A stretch of 37,757 bases of DNA, taken from positions 1-37,757 of the forward strand of contig JAAKFE010000008.1 of NCBI GenBank assembly GCA_011065175.1. The letters run 5' to 3'. The position numbers were made by a program, and so were the translations under genes. The notes beneath the pieces were generated by a model that saw only the letters and a program-made list of their open reading frames with translations, had not been told where the DNA came from and ran no database searches. This document shows, piece by piece, positions 17,695-26,240 of the stretch. Source of the DNA: Candidatus Anoxychlamydiales bacterium (GTDB lineage: Bacteria; Chlamydiota; Chlamydiia; Chlamydiales; SM23-39). Within the stretch, counting starts at the first letter, position 1; every line of letters starts with the position of its first letter.

Positions 17695-19428
17695 ATGAAA
17701 TTAATTGCAACTTTTGGTCCTTTAAAGGGACAAGTTTTAAATTTAGAAGAAAAAGCTGAATGGATTTTAGGTAGAGATCCAGATCAATGTAATTTCATAT
17801 TAGAAGATACTACAGTCTCCAGAAAACATGCAAAGATTTATAAAACTTTAGAGGGATATGTAATAAAAAATCTATCTACCACAAATCCAATCGAAGTGAA
17901 CGATGAAAGAGTTGATGAATATCTTTTAGAAGAAAACGATAAATTAAAAATTGGCGATACTGTATTTGTGTATACAGCGCTGTCGGAAGAAGATCTTAAA
18001 GAAGAACCTGAGGAAATCGAAGAGATTGAAGAAGAAGAAAAGATAAAAGAGCCAATAGATGAGACTATTTTTGAAGAAGAAGAAGAAGAGACTCCGTTTT
18101 CTTTACTGATCGATGCACCTTTTATTTTAAAAGTAATATCTGGTTCTAATGCTGGCTCTGAGTTTGGGATGGAAAAATCTAAAAGTTACATCATTGGAAA
18201 AGACGTTCAGAGTGCAGATATCATTTTTTCAGATCTTAGCGTATCTAAACAAAACACAAAAATTACAATAGATGAAAATTCCGAGATGTTTGTAGAGGAT
18301 TTAGGCTCAAAAAACGGAACCTATGTAAATAATAAAAAAATAGAAGAAAAAACAAAAATCACATCTCAAGATTTAATAACTGTTGGAACAACAACATTTT
18401 TAGTTATTGAAAAAGAAGCGGCGCAAGAAACTATCTACTCGCCAGCTCCCACCTTTGAGATGGAAGAAGAAAAGACTAAAGAAGAAGAAAAAGAAGCAAC
18501 GCTTAAAAAAACTATCTGGAAAAAACAGTTTATACCAACTAGACATTTGATATTAGCCGGCAGTTTTATCTTAATCTTTTTTGTAATATTTTTAAGTTTT
18601 TTTGGACTTTTTAAAGCAAAAGATATCGAAGTTGTAAAAAAAGAACCAGTTCAAAAAATTGAAAACATTATAAAAGAATACGATACTTTAGAGTTTTCAT
18701 TTAATCCTACAAACGCAAATTTATTTTTAGCAGGTCATGTACTTACAAGAATAGATAAACAAGAGCTGATGTATGATCTAAACGCGCTGAGTTTCATTAA
18801 AAATATCGAAGATAATATCATTGTAGATGAGTTAACGATAAAAAACTTTAATGACACTTTAAATGAAGATGAAAATTTTAGAAGTGTTTTTGTATTAGCA
18901 AATAAACCTGGAAATTATATTCTAAATGGATATGTAAAAACAGCTGATAATTATAATTCGCTAACTAGTTTTGTAAATTCAAATTTCCCAAGTCTTGATA
19001 AATTAGAAAACAGAGTTGTTATCGATCAAGTACTTCAAGTTCAAATAGCAACGATGCTTAGTAAAAAAGGATTTTCTTCTCTTAGTTTTGAGATGATCTC
19101 TGGCAAACTTGTTTTAGCTGGTAGATACAATAAAAAAGAAGAAAAAAGCTTTAACGATTTGATGCAAGATCTTTTAAAAACACCAGGTATTCATTCGATA
19201 AAAAATTTAGCGATTTCATCTGATGCTTTAACAGCAAGAATAGATTTAACTACGAAATATAAAATAACCGGCTGGGCAAAATATGATTCTCAAAATTCAG
19301 TTGTAGCTAATGGTAAAATTATTATTTCAGGTGATCTTTTAGATGGCCTGGAAGTCACTAATATTTCTGAAAATGCAATTTTACTTGAAAAAGATGATAT
19401 AAAGTATAAAATAAACTATAGCCCCTAA
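17695..19428 (+). CDS. sctD: T3SS inner-membrane ring protein SctD (CdsD) with two FHA domains
   Basis: A 577-residue ring protein of the basal body. FHA domain 1 (residues 1-95) has the binding motifs GR (26-27) and SRKH (42-45). After an acidic linker (98-135), FHA domain 2 (about 143-238) carries GSKNGTYVN (204-212), but SRxH has changed to SKQN (184-187), so phosphopeptide binding may be lost there. A single membrane span lies at 284-306, followed by a periplasmic part with ring-building/BON-like subdomains. C. trachomatis CdsD is much longer (about 830 residues), so this form is compact. In C. pneumoniae, PknD phosphorylates CdsD. The kinase gene at 26965 is therefore a natural partner candidate. 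Confidence 0.92.
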   Translation: MKLIATFGPLKGQVLNLEEKAEWILGRDPDQCNFILEDTTVSRKHAKIYKTLEGYVIKNLSTTNPIEVNDERVDEYLLEENDKLKIGDTVFVYTALSEEDLKEEPEEIEEIEEEEKIKEPIDETIFEEEEEETPFSLLIDAPFILKVISGSNAGSEFGMEKSKSYIIGKDVQSADIIFSDLSVSKQNTKITIDENSEMFVEDLGSKNGTYVNNKKIEEKTKITSQDLITVGTTTFLVIEKEAAQETIYSPAPTFEMEEEKTKEEEKEATLKKTIWKKQFIPTRHLILAGSFILIFFVIFLSFFGLFKAKDIEVVKKEPVQKIENIIKEYDTLEFSFNPTNANLFLAGHVLTRIDKQELMYDLNALSFIKNIEDNIIVDELTIKNFNDTLNEDENFRSVFVLANKPGNYILNGYVKTADNYNSLTSFVNSNFPSLDKLENRVVIDQVLQVQIATMLSKKGFSSLSFEMISGKLVLAGRYNKKEEKSFNDLMQDLLKTPGIHSIKNLAISSDALTARIDLTTKYKITGWAKYDSQNSVVANGKIIISGDLLDGLEVTNISENAILLEKDDIKYKINYSP

Positions 19429-19446
19429 AAAAAAAAGGAGACCAAA

Positions 19447-19680
19447 ATGTTTGGTTTAGAAAAATCTCCAAGAGAAAAATTCGATTTCGATTTAGAAGTT
19501 GATTTAAAGGAAAACCCAAAAAAAGCTAAAGAGCTAATAAATAAAATTGAGGATAACATAAACAAAATAAAGAAAAAATTAAAAAGCGGCGGTTCAAAAG
19601 AAGAGTTAAATAAATTAGGAACTCTACTTCAAGGATATACCGCTCTTTTAAAAGTCTTAAAAAAAGCACAAAAAACTTAA
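19447..19680 (+). CDS. T3SS needle co-chaperone SctE-like (CdsE)
   Basis: A 77-residue helical protein, rich in Lys and Glu, with the two-helix hairpin expected of the YscE/EscE family. In that family it binds the needle subunit together with the TPR protein SctG and keeps it from polymerising in the cytoplasm. It is placed exactly where CdsE (CT665) lies in C. trachomatis, between sctD and sctF, with an AGGAG ribosome site and an 18-bp gap. Identification rests mainly on size, helicity and position. Confidence 0.75.
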   Translation: MFGLEKSPREKFDFDLEVDLKENPKKAKELINKIEDNINKIKKKLKSGGSKEELNKLGTLLQGYTALLKVLKKAQKT

Positions 19681-19699
19681 AAAATAAGAGGTAAATAAA

Positions 19700-19978
19700 A
19701 TGTCAAATGGTGATCTTCAAGGTGGAGAAGGTAAAATATCTTGGAAATGTACACTATCTTTTTCTGGATTAATCACAAAATATAGAAATCTTCAAAGTAA
19801 AGTTGTAAAACAAGTACAAGCTCTAGCTAGCTCTATTTGCCAGGCAACTCCTGGAAAGTTTTTACTTGTTCAGTTTTCAATGAGCCAAGTTACTCAAATT
19901 GGAGAGTCTATATCAAATTTGATAAGCCAGGTAAATTCAATGGTTAATGCTGCTGTACGTGCCCAAAAACCACAATAG
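19700..19978 (+). CDS. sctF: T3SS needle subunit SctF (CdsF)
   Basis: A 92-residue protein with the size and helical character of needle subunits, and a C-terminal helix with ISNLISQVNSMVNAAVRAQ. It polymerises into the extracellular needle. It contains two cysteines (C17 and C47), unusual for needle subunits in general but shared with Chlamydia CdsF, where disulfide links occur in the extracellular form. It lies between sctE and sctG with a GAGGT ribosome site, as in CT666. Confidence 0.85.
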   Translation: MSNGDLQGGEGKISWKCTLSFSGLITKYRNLQSKVVKQVQALASSICQATPGKFLLVQFSMSQVTQIGESISNLISQVNSMVNAAVRAQKPQ

Positions 19979-20005
19979 ATTTAAATTAACTTAAGAAGGA
20001 AAAAA

Positions 20006-20437
20006 ATGAGTATATTAGATGAATATAAAAATGATTTTCTGCTTTTTGTAGAAGCAGGTTTTATTGCAATAAATCAAACCGATGAAGGATCAACAATAAA
20101 GCTATTTGATGCAGCTAAAGTTTTGGATAAAAACAATCCACTTATTAAAATTGGATTTGGTTATTTAGCACTTCATAAATTAGAGTTAAAAAAAGCAATT
20201 ACAATATTTGAAGAAGTTTTGAGAAAAGATCCTAAAAATGATATGGCTAAAGCATTTTTAGGTATTGCTATCTCTATGACTCCAAAAAATATGCTTAAAG
20301 GAGAAAAGCTTTTAGAAGAGACCCTAAAATCTGATGATAAAGAAGTAAAAAAATTAGCTGGTATTGCTCTTGATTTTGTTGATAAATTTGTCAAAAAAGA
20401 ACCATCACCTGTTGAAACTAAAAAAAAAGGTAAATAA
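20006..20437 (+). CDS. sctG: T3SS needle chaperone SctG (CdsG), TPR protein
   Basis: A 143-residue protein with at least two TPR-like helical repeats (for example ALHKLELKKAITIFEEVLRKDPKN and AKAFLGIAISMTP). It matches the YscG/CdsG family, which pairs with SctE to cap the needle subunit's C-terminal helix in the cytoplasm. Positioned as CT667, with an AAGGA ribosome site. The C-terminal 20 residues are a basic, probably flexible tail. The next gene begins 2 bp after the stop. Confidence 0.85.
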   Translation: MSILDEYKNDFLLFVEAGFIAINQTDEGSTIKLFDAAKVLDKNNPLIKIGFGYLALHKLELKKAITIFEEVLRKDPKNDMAKAFLGIAISMTPKNMLKGEKLLEETLKSDDKEVKKLAGIALDFVDKFVKKEPSPVETKKKGK

Positions 20438-20439
20438 TT

Positions 20440-21093
20440 ATGCCTACTATGCCTAAACCTCCATCTGATCCGACAGGAGCATCCGGCGCGCCAAAGATAA
20501 CTCCAGATAAAACTACAGAAAAAGGAATGAGCCCACCTGATTCTTCTTCTTTTCAAGCATATAAAGAAGAAGCTCCTTCTGCAGCGCCTACTGCAAAAGC
20601 AACTGAAATGACTCCTATGGATTTAGCAACAAAAGCTGGAATATCAACTACGCCTACCTATCAATCACTTTTTTCTCAAGCAGCAAATGCTCAGGATACT
20701 TTAGGAGACGTTCAAAAGAATTTACAAACGCCTAACTTAAAACTAAAAAAATCTCAAACTGATCTTTTAAATACAAAACTGGGTAATGCTAATAAAAATT
20801 TAAAAGCTGCCAATCAAAAAATGGGCGCTAATATTCCTCAAGATACAAAAGTTGCTCAAAAAGCAGATCCTTTAACTAGATTTGTTGGAATGGTTACAGA
20901 TGGCCAAAATAAATTAAATGAAGCAAGAACAACGCTTCAAAATTTAAAAACAGGTCAAGGCACTTTGCAACCAACAGATATGTTACTTGTGCAAATTAAA
21001 CTTGCTCAAGCTCAACAAGAAATTGAATATTCATCAGTTTTATTAAATCAGGTAGTCTCTTCTTTAAAAACAATCTTAGGCACTCAGATATAA
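20440..21093 (+). CDS. CT668-position protein, probable inner-rod subunit SctI
   Basis: A 217-residue protein. The first 75 residues are Pro/Ser/Thr/Ala-rich and disordered, as in exported T3SS proteins. A helical region with a Lys/Asn/Gln coiled coil (about 90-135) follows. The C-terminal helix (TDMLLVQIKLAQAQQEIEYS, then SVLLNQVVSSLKTIL and a terminal Gln-Ile) has the pattern of inner-rod subunits: leucines, a central Glu, then a Val/Leu-rich helix ending near Gln. It is longer than typical SctI (80-140), all of the extra being N-terminal. It occupies the slot of CT668, which is commonly left as hypothetical. The rod assignment is inference from this C-terminal pattern and position. Confidence 0.65.
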   Translation: MPTMPKPPSDPTGASGAPKITPDKTTEKGMSPPDSSSFQAYKEEAPSAAPTAKATEMTPMDLATKAGISTTPTYQSLFSQAANAQDTLGDVQKNLQTPNLKLKKSQTDLLNTKLGNANKNLKAANQKMGANIPQDTKVAQKADPLTRFVGMVTDGQNKLNEARTTLQNLKTGQGTLQPTDMLLVQIKLAQAQQEIEYSSVLLNQVVSSLKTILGTQI

Positions 21094-21094
21094 T

Positions 21095-22414
21095 ATGGAA
21101 GAAGAACCAATTGATAAAATTATTTCTCACCTAGAAGATGTCGAGATCACAACAGTTCACGGTAGGATCACAGAAGTTGTTGGAATGCTTATCAAAGCTG
21201 TTATCCCTCAAGTAAAAATGGGAGAAATTTGTTTAATTAAAAGAGATCCTGATCCTCTTATTGCTGAAGTTGTAGGATTTACAAAAGATGAAGTTTTTCT
21301 ATCACCATTAGCTGATATGCATGGCATTGGGCCATCCGCTGAGGTGATTCCACTTAGAATGCCTCTTTATATAAAAGTTGGAGACAAACTTTTAGGAAGA
21401 GTTTTAAATGGTCTTGGAGAGCCTATGGATGAAGATATTCATGGACCTTTAAAGTTAGAACAAACCTATCCTGTCATAAACCCCCCGCCTGATCCATTAA
21501 AAAGAAAGATTATTACAGAACCACTATCTGTTGGAGTAAAATGTATAGATGGTGTTTTAACATGTGGCACGGGACAAAGAGTTGGAATTTTCGCAGCAGC
21601 TGGAGTTGGAAAATCAACACTTCTTGGAATGATAGCTAGAAACTCAAAAGCTGATGTAAATGTTATCTCTCTCATTGGAGAGAGAGGTAGAGAAGTAAGA
21701 GAATTTATAAAAAATGATTTAGGTGAAGAAGGGCTTAAAAGATCCGTTGTAATAGTTTCAACATCTGATCAAGCGGCTCAACTTAGAATTAATGCAGCAT
21801 ATGTTGGAACTGCTATCGCTGAATACTATAGAGATCAGGGGAAATCTGTAGTTTTAATGATGGATTCTGTTACTAGATTTGCAAGAGCAATTAGAGAAAT
21901 TGGTTTAGCAGCTGGAGAGCCTCCTGCTAGAGCTGGATATACACCATCTGTTTTTGCAACACTTCCAAGATTACTAGAAAGATCCGGAAATTCAGATAAA
22001 GGCTCTATTACAGCATTTTATACGATCTTAGTAGCTGGAGATGATATTAATGAACCTATTTCTGACGAGGTTAGATCGATTTTAGATGGACACATTATTT
22101 TATCATCAGAGTTAGCTCAAAAAGGGCAATATCCAGCTATTGATGTTTTAGCATCTATTAGCAGAATTTTACCAAACATTACAACAAAAGAACATCAAGC
22201 TGTTATAAAAAAACTCAGAGAAGTTTTAGCTAATTATAAAAAAAATGAACTATTAATCAGAATTGGTGAGTATAAGCCCGGTTCTGATAAAGATGCAGAT
22301 TTTGCTATTAAATTTATCGATAAAGTAAATCATTTTTTAAGACAAAGTATCTCTGAGAAATCTTCCTTAGATGAGACCATAAAATTATTAAAAGAGCTGT
22401 TCCCCCTAAATTAA
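21095..22414 (+). CDS. sctN: T3SS export ATPase SctN (CdsN)
   Basis: A 439-residue F1-beta/FliI-type ATPase that strips chaperones from substrates and unfolds them at the cytoplasmic face of the injectisome. Walker A is AAGVGKST (168-175), the catalytic Glu is in GERGRE (196), and Walker B is VVLMMD (252-257). The family signature with EPPARAGYTPSVFATLPRLL comes shortly after. Length is normal. The start is 1 bp after the previous stop and its own TAA is followed directly by the ATG of sctO, so translation is tightly coupled. Equivalent to CT669. Confidence 0.96.
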   Translation: MEEEPIDKIISHLEDVEITTVHGRITEVVGMLIKAVIPQVKMGEICLIKRDPDPLIAEVVGFTKDEVFLSPLADMHGIGPSAEVIPLRMPLYIKVGDKLLGRVLNGLGEPMDEDIHGPLKLEQTYPVINPPPDPLKRKIITEPLSVGVKCIDGVLTCGTGQRVGIFAAAGVGKSTLLGMIARNSKADVNVISLIGERGREVREFIKNDLGEEGLKRSVVIVSTSDQAAQLRINAAYVGTAIAEYYRDQGKSVVLMMDSVTRFARAIREIGLAAGEPPARAGYTPSVFATLPRLLERSGNSDKGSITAFYTILVAGDDINEPISDEVRSILDGHIILSSELAQKGQYPAIDVLASISRILPNITTKEHQAVIKKLREVLANYKKNELLIRIGEYKPGSDKDADFAIKFIDKVNHFLRQSISEKSSLDETIKLLKELFPLN

Positions 22415-22918
22415 ATGGACGCTATAAATTATCCCCTAGAAGATCTAGTAAAAATCAAACAAAAAAGATTTGAGCAAGCAATAAATCTTGTTGAAGAGAA
22501 AAAACATCTTTTAAAAAGAGAAGAAGACATTTTAACAAAAGTAAAAAAAGCAAGAGATAAAGTTTTAAAACACAAAGAAGATAAATTATCGCAGCTAAGA
22601 GAAGCTCTAGATAAAGGAGAAAGAACCGATAAAATAATGCAAAAAAAAGCATATCTAGAAGTTGTAAAAGAGGATTTAGAAATCGAAAATAAAAAAGTAA
22701 AAGATCAACAAAAAAATGTTTTAGCCGCCGAAGAAGAACTTGAAAAAGCTCGGCAGAATCTAAAAGAAAAACAAAAAGATATTGAAAAGTTAAAGATTCA
22801 TAGAAAACAGTGGGAAAAAGAGATGAGATATATTGAAGGACGAAAAGAGCAACTTATTCAAGATGAAATAGGATCTGTAAAACATATTATGAAAAAAAAA
22901 TTAAAGAAAAAGAAATAA
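22415..22918 (+). CDS. sctO: T3SS stalk protein SctO (CdsO)
   Basis: A 167-residue, highly charged protein that is a continuous antiparallel coiled coil by inspection (heptad-like Leu spacing in a Lys/Glu background). This matches the FliJ/YscO family, which forms the central stalk of the SctN hexamer and links it to the export gate. It starts at the base after the sctN stop codon, and the pair corresponds to CT669-CT670. The C-terminus ends in a run of lysines. Confidence 0.88.
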   Translation: MDAINYPLEDLVKIKQKRFEQAINLVEEKKHLLKREEDILTKVKKARDKVLKHKEDKLSQLREALDKGERTDKIMQKKAYLEVVKEDLEIENKKVKDQQKNVLAAEEELEKARQNLKEKQKDIEKLKIHRKQWEKEMRYIEGRKEQLIQDEIGSVKHIMKKKLKKKK

Positions 22919-22952
22919 AAATCAATTAAGCTGTATAAAAAGGATAACTTTT

Positions 22953-23924
22953 ATGGACGTTGAAAAAATTGGTGGTACAAAAGGTCCAAAACCTTCAGGT
23001 AAAAAAGAGAGGCAATCTACTCCGGACTCTGAAGAATTTCATGAAATGATGAAAACAGGAAAGATATCAGAGACTGAATTTGAAAAACCAAAAAAAAGAA
23101 AACATCAAGAAGTACAAGAAAAACTAGGCGGCAGAGAAACACAAACTCCTCTTCCAAAAGAATCGCAGTTTCCATCTCCTTATGAAGGCTACACTCAAAG
23201 AATGCCTACTTATCGAGAAGACTATATAGAAAAGCCCGAGCCTTTAGAAGAACCACAAAGAAAAGATAAAAAAATTAAAAAAGAAAAGATAAAAGAACAA
23301 GAAGAGTTAGCGGCTTTCCAAAAAGAAAAACTAAAAAAAGCTGAAAAACCTACAAAAGCTGAAGCAAAAGCTCCAAAAGTAAAAGCCCCTAGTGTTAAAG
23401 AGGAACCTAAAGCTCCAAGTGAAAAAGCAATAAAACCTCCGATGGAAGCAAAAAAACCTAAAGAAGAAAAAGAAAAAGAGACTCAAAAGCCACAAGTTCA
23501 GCAATCTAGTGTTCTTCAAGAGATGCCACCGAATATTGCAGCTCAGACTCAATCAATATCAGCTCCTTTAACACCATATCTACATCCAGATATTGTACCT
23601 CTTTTTGAGAAAATGGTCGGAACGATTGTTCAACTTCAAGCAAAAGGAATAACCACTACTGAAGTAATGCTAAACTCTCCTGCCTTTCAATCATCTATGT
23701 TTTATGGAAGTTCAATTGTTGTTCAAAAATACTCAACATCTCCCGCTTTTAATATTTTTTTAAGAGGACCGACTCAAGCGGTTAACATGTTTTCAGAAAA
23801 TTTAGCTGGTCTTTTTGATGCTTTTAAAAAAGCAAACATCAATATTGGAAGATTAGAAGCAGAACATGAAAAATATACATTTAAAAGAAAAGAAAAACCA
23901 ACTTCAGATAAAGACACAGACTAA
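22953..23924 (+). CDS. sctP: T3SS needle-length/substrate-switch protein SctP (CdsP)
   Basis: A 323-residue protein with a long disordered N-terminal two thirds (residues 1-195), rich in Lys, Glu and Pro with repeated KAPK/KAPS-like units, followed by a folded C-terminal domain (about 205-315). That is the layout of molecular rulers and hook-length-control type proteins: a spacer plus a T3S4 domain that switches the export gate from needle to later substrates. Located as CT671 between sctO and sctQ, with an AAGGA ribosome site. Confidence 0.85.
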   Translation: MDVEKIGGTKGPKPSGKKERQSTPDSEEFHEMMKTGKISETEFEKPKKRKHQEVQEKLGGRETQTPLPKESQFPSPYEGYTQRMPTYREDYIEKPEPLEEPQRKDKKIKKEKIKEQEELAAFQKEKLKKAEKPTKAEAKAPKVKAPSVKEEPKAPSEKAIKPPMEAKKPKEEKEKETQKPQVQQSSVLQEMPPNIAAQTQSISAPLTPYLHPDIVPLFEKMVGTIVQLQAKGITTTEVMLNSPAFQSSMFYGSSIVVQKYSTSPAFNIFLRGPTQAVNMFSENLAGLFDAFKKANINIGRLEAEHEKYTFKRKEKPTSDKDTD

Positions 23925-23939
23925 AAATAAAGGTAATTT

Positions 23940-25112
23940 ATGGACACATTAGAAAAATACTCTTGGCTAAGAAAGATAAATAAAACACTTTTAACCTTAG
24001 ATAACATTCCCCTTTTAAGAACATATGCTCCTTTTAATTTCGATGAATTTGCTAACCTCCTAATGAAAAAAAATTCTCTAAAATCTGTAAAGATTCAGCC
24101 ATCTGAAATGAAATGGTTAAAAGCAGATGAGCTAAAACAAGGGTTTTCTGATAATGTTAATTACTTATCTTTTGTATTTTCAAATTTAGATGGAAATGTT
24201 TATCTTTTAATGGATTTAGAAGATATCTCAAAACTTACAAACGAGCTAATCTCTCAAACTTCAAAAACTAAACTTACAACTACTCTATTAGAAGAGAGCT
24301 ATTTCAGATATATCTCATTAGAGACTCTTCATATCTTATCTGAAATGAATCTTTTTCAAGATCTTTCTGCTAAAATGGTAGAAATAACAGAGCCCCTAAA
24401 AGAAGATTCACTCTGTTTAGATATAAAAATTAATGTAAATAATATTTCAGTCTTTGCAAGAATTGCGATAACACCGAAATTTAGAAAAGCCTGGGAGAAT
24501 CATTTTATCTCTAACCCTCCCCTAAAAGCTGAAGCTATTTCAAAAGATTTGCAATTAACAATGTCTGCTGAGATAGGCTCTGTTAACTTAAATTATGAAA
24601 CTCTAAAAAAAATTAAAATCGGTGATTTTGTAATTTTAGATGAAATAAACTACGACGTTAAAAATAATAAAGGCCAAGTCACTTTAAAATTAGGAGACAC
24701 TAAGCTATTTTTAGCAAAAGTTAAACAAAACAAATTAAAAATTATTGATTTCGTTAAATATTCAGAGGAAACAACTATGGAAAATAAAAAAACCGAAAAG
24801 CAACCATCAAAAGAAGAAAAACTAATAGAAGAAACAAAGCCTAAAGAAGCTGAAGAAACAGTGCAAATTGAAGAGGAAACTCAAATTCAAACTTCTCAAA
24901 TTGAAAATATGCCTATTACAATAATAGTTGAAGCAGGAAGATTTAAAATAACTTTAGATAAGCTAATGAGTATGCAACCCGGAAATCTTTTAGATTTAAA
25001 AATACATCCTGAAAAAGCTGTAAATTTAGTAGTAAATGGTCAGCAAATTGCTAAAGGTGAGCTTGTAAATTTAGGTGATACTTTAGGTGTTAGAATTTTA
25101 GAGATGGGATAG
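23940..25112 (+). CDS. sctQ: T3SS cytoplasmic C-ring protein SctQ (CdsQ)
   Basis: A 390-residue sorting-platform protein. The N-terminal half is a poorly conserved globular region. A first SpoA-like domain covers about 205-272, a Glu/Lys/Thr-rich linker spans 280-320, and a second SpoA (FliN-like) domain covers 322-390 (PITIIVEAGRFKITLDKLM to the end). It binds the export ATPase complex and substrate-chaperone pairs. An internal in-frame ATG at codon 280 has a good ribosome site, predicting a separate short product. Part of the second SpoA domain is duplicated 1.7 kb downstream. Equivalent to CT672; last gene of the tight operon. Confidence 0.92.
   Translation: MDTLEKYSWLRKINKTLLTLDNIPLLRTYAPFNFDEFANLLMKKNSLKSVKIQPSEMKWLKADELKQGFSDNVNYLSFVFSNLDGNVYLLMDLEDISKLTNELISQTSKTKLTTTLLEESYFRYISLETLHILSEMNLFQDLSAKMVEITEPLKEDSLCLDIKINVNNISVFARIAITPKFRKAWENHFISNPPLKAEAISKDLQLTMSAEIGSVNLNYETLKKIKIGDFVILDEINYDVKNNKGQVTLKLGDTKLFLAKVKQNKLKIIDFVKYSEETTMENKKTEKQPSKEEKLIEETKPKEAEETVQIEEETQIQTSQIENMPITIIVEAGRFKITLDKLMSMQPGNLLDLKIHPEKAVNLVVNGQQIAKGELVNLGDTLGVRILEMG
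24764..25112 (+). promoter_or_regulatory. Internal ribosome site and start for a short SctQ-C product
   Basis: AGAGGA (24764-24769) stands 7 bp before an in-frame ATG at 24777-24779 in sctQ. Starting here gives a 111-residue protein made of the linker and the second SpoA domain. YscQ-C of Yersinia and SpaO-S of Salmonella arise from the same kind of internal start. Confidence 0.6.
24891..25022 (+). repeat. Parent copy of a 132-bp direct repeat (inside sctQ)
   Basis: These 132 bp of the second SpoA domain recur at 26626-26757 without any gap and with about 10 mismatches counted by eye. The repeats flank two lineage-restricted genes. Confidence 0.9.
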
Positions 25113-25349
25113 ATTTTATAATTTTCTAATATAGTGATTTAAGTTTACATTGATAAAGCTATTTTATTAATATAAATTGATAAATCACACTAATCTTATC
25201 TGAAGAAGAATAAAAAATTTTATGTCAAACTAGCTTAACTAAAAAAGATAGTATTTATCGATTAAAAATTAAACCACTATATGTACAATCATATAAATCG
25301 CTAAAAATATACTCCTTGTCGAAGAGACTTTTTTTCAATAGTCCTTGAA

Positions 25350-26240
25350 CTATTCGCATAACTTTTCAATAGTTACTTTCAAAGGATCTCTTCCTCTATA
25401 TAAAGCAATGATCTTCTGTCTTTCTTTTTTATATTTTTCTAATATTACATCATTAGGAAAACTTCTAAATACAGGAAGAGGAAAGTTTTGATAATTAACT
25501 TTTATATTAGCATCTACTAAATGATTGTTAGCAGTATAAAATCCGAGTTTTTCAATTGTTTGTTTGTTTTTTTGATCTGTTTTTAACCATTGTTCAAATA
25601 ATAACGAATTAGTTTTTCCATATCCAAAAATTAATCCTTGTAAAACGATATCTCGTTGCACTAAAGACCAAAATTTTGAATTATCTTCATTAAATTCATT
25701 AATTATAGTTAATGGATCGAAATCAAAGTCTATTCTTTTTTTAAAGATATCGTAATATTCATTTAAAACAGATATTAAGTTAGCTTTATTTATAAAATAT
25801 ACATCTGCTATTCCTGCTTCTTCATGCTTTTTAAAGAATAGTAAATACTTACCTTTGATTTTAAAATGTTTTTGGACTTTTTCCCACCCTTCGATCTTGA
25901 ATTTTAATTTTATTTTGCAACGATTTGCTTTTTCTTTAATTATCGCAGGAATATTTTCAGAGTTTTTTCTCAATCTTTCTCTTGAAATTATGCATAGGCT
26001 AGAGAAAACAATGGGTTTATTTCCAAAAAGCACATAAATTCCTCCTTCTCTTAATAAAAGATATTCTAAAAAAACGTTTAAATCTTTTTTTTCTTTTCTA
26101 GATAATTTGTTTACGTTAAAACTTGTTTCTTTTGAGTTAAACCATACTAATAAAAACAAAAAACTTGCGATAAAAATAAATTTCAATAAATATACACTGA
26201 ACTTTTTAAACTTTGTTTTAATTTTTGGAGCGTGTTTCAT
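25350..26240 (-). CDS. Membrane-anchored hypothetical protein
   Basis: A 296-residue protein with a basic N-terminus and one strong membrane span at about 16-34 (LLKFIFIASFLFLLVWF), after which the chain should lie outside the cytoplasm. Segments such as LREGGIYVLFGNKPI (about 63-77) and LIFGYGKTNSLLFEQW look like motifs of a family I believe recurs in environmental chlamydiae, but I can name no function. It reads against the T3SS operon. Its ATG overlaps that of the divergent zinc-ribbon gene within one CATG. No Shine-Dalgarno sequence is visible. The stop codon sits in a small hairpin (AATAGT/ACTATT). With the next gene it forms the insert between sctQ and the kinase gene. Confidence 0.75.
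   Translation of the reverse strand: MKHAPKIKTKFKKFSVYLLKFIFIASFLFLLVWFNSKETSFNVNKLSRKEKKDLNVFLEYLLLREGGIYVLFGNKPIVFSSLCIISRERLRKNSENIPAIIKEKANRCKIKLKFKIEGWEKVQKHFKIKGKYLLFFKKHEEAGIADVYFINKANLISVLNEYYDIFKKRIDFDFDPLTIINEFNEDNSKFWSLVQRDIVLQGLIFGYGKTNSLLFEQWLKTDQKNKQTIEKLGFYTANNHLVDANIKVNYQNFPLPVFRSFPNDVILEKYKKERQKIIALYRGRDPLKVTIEKLCE

Noticed and set aside
22455-22652. Leu-rich reverse frame inside sctO
   Set aside because: It is the complement of a Lys/Glu coiled coil, which always yields Leu/Phe-rich reverse frames.
25132-25190. GTGATTTA / TAAATCAC inverted repeat after sctQ
   Set aside because: Only 8 bp arms about 40 bp apart, with no T-run; too weak for a terminator or operator call.
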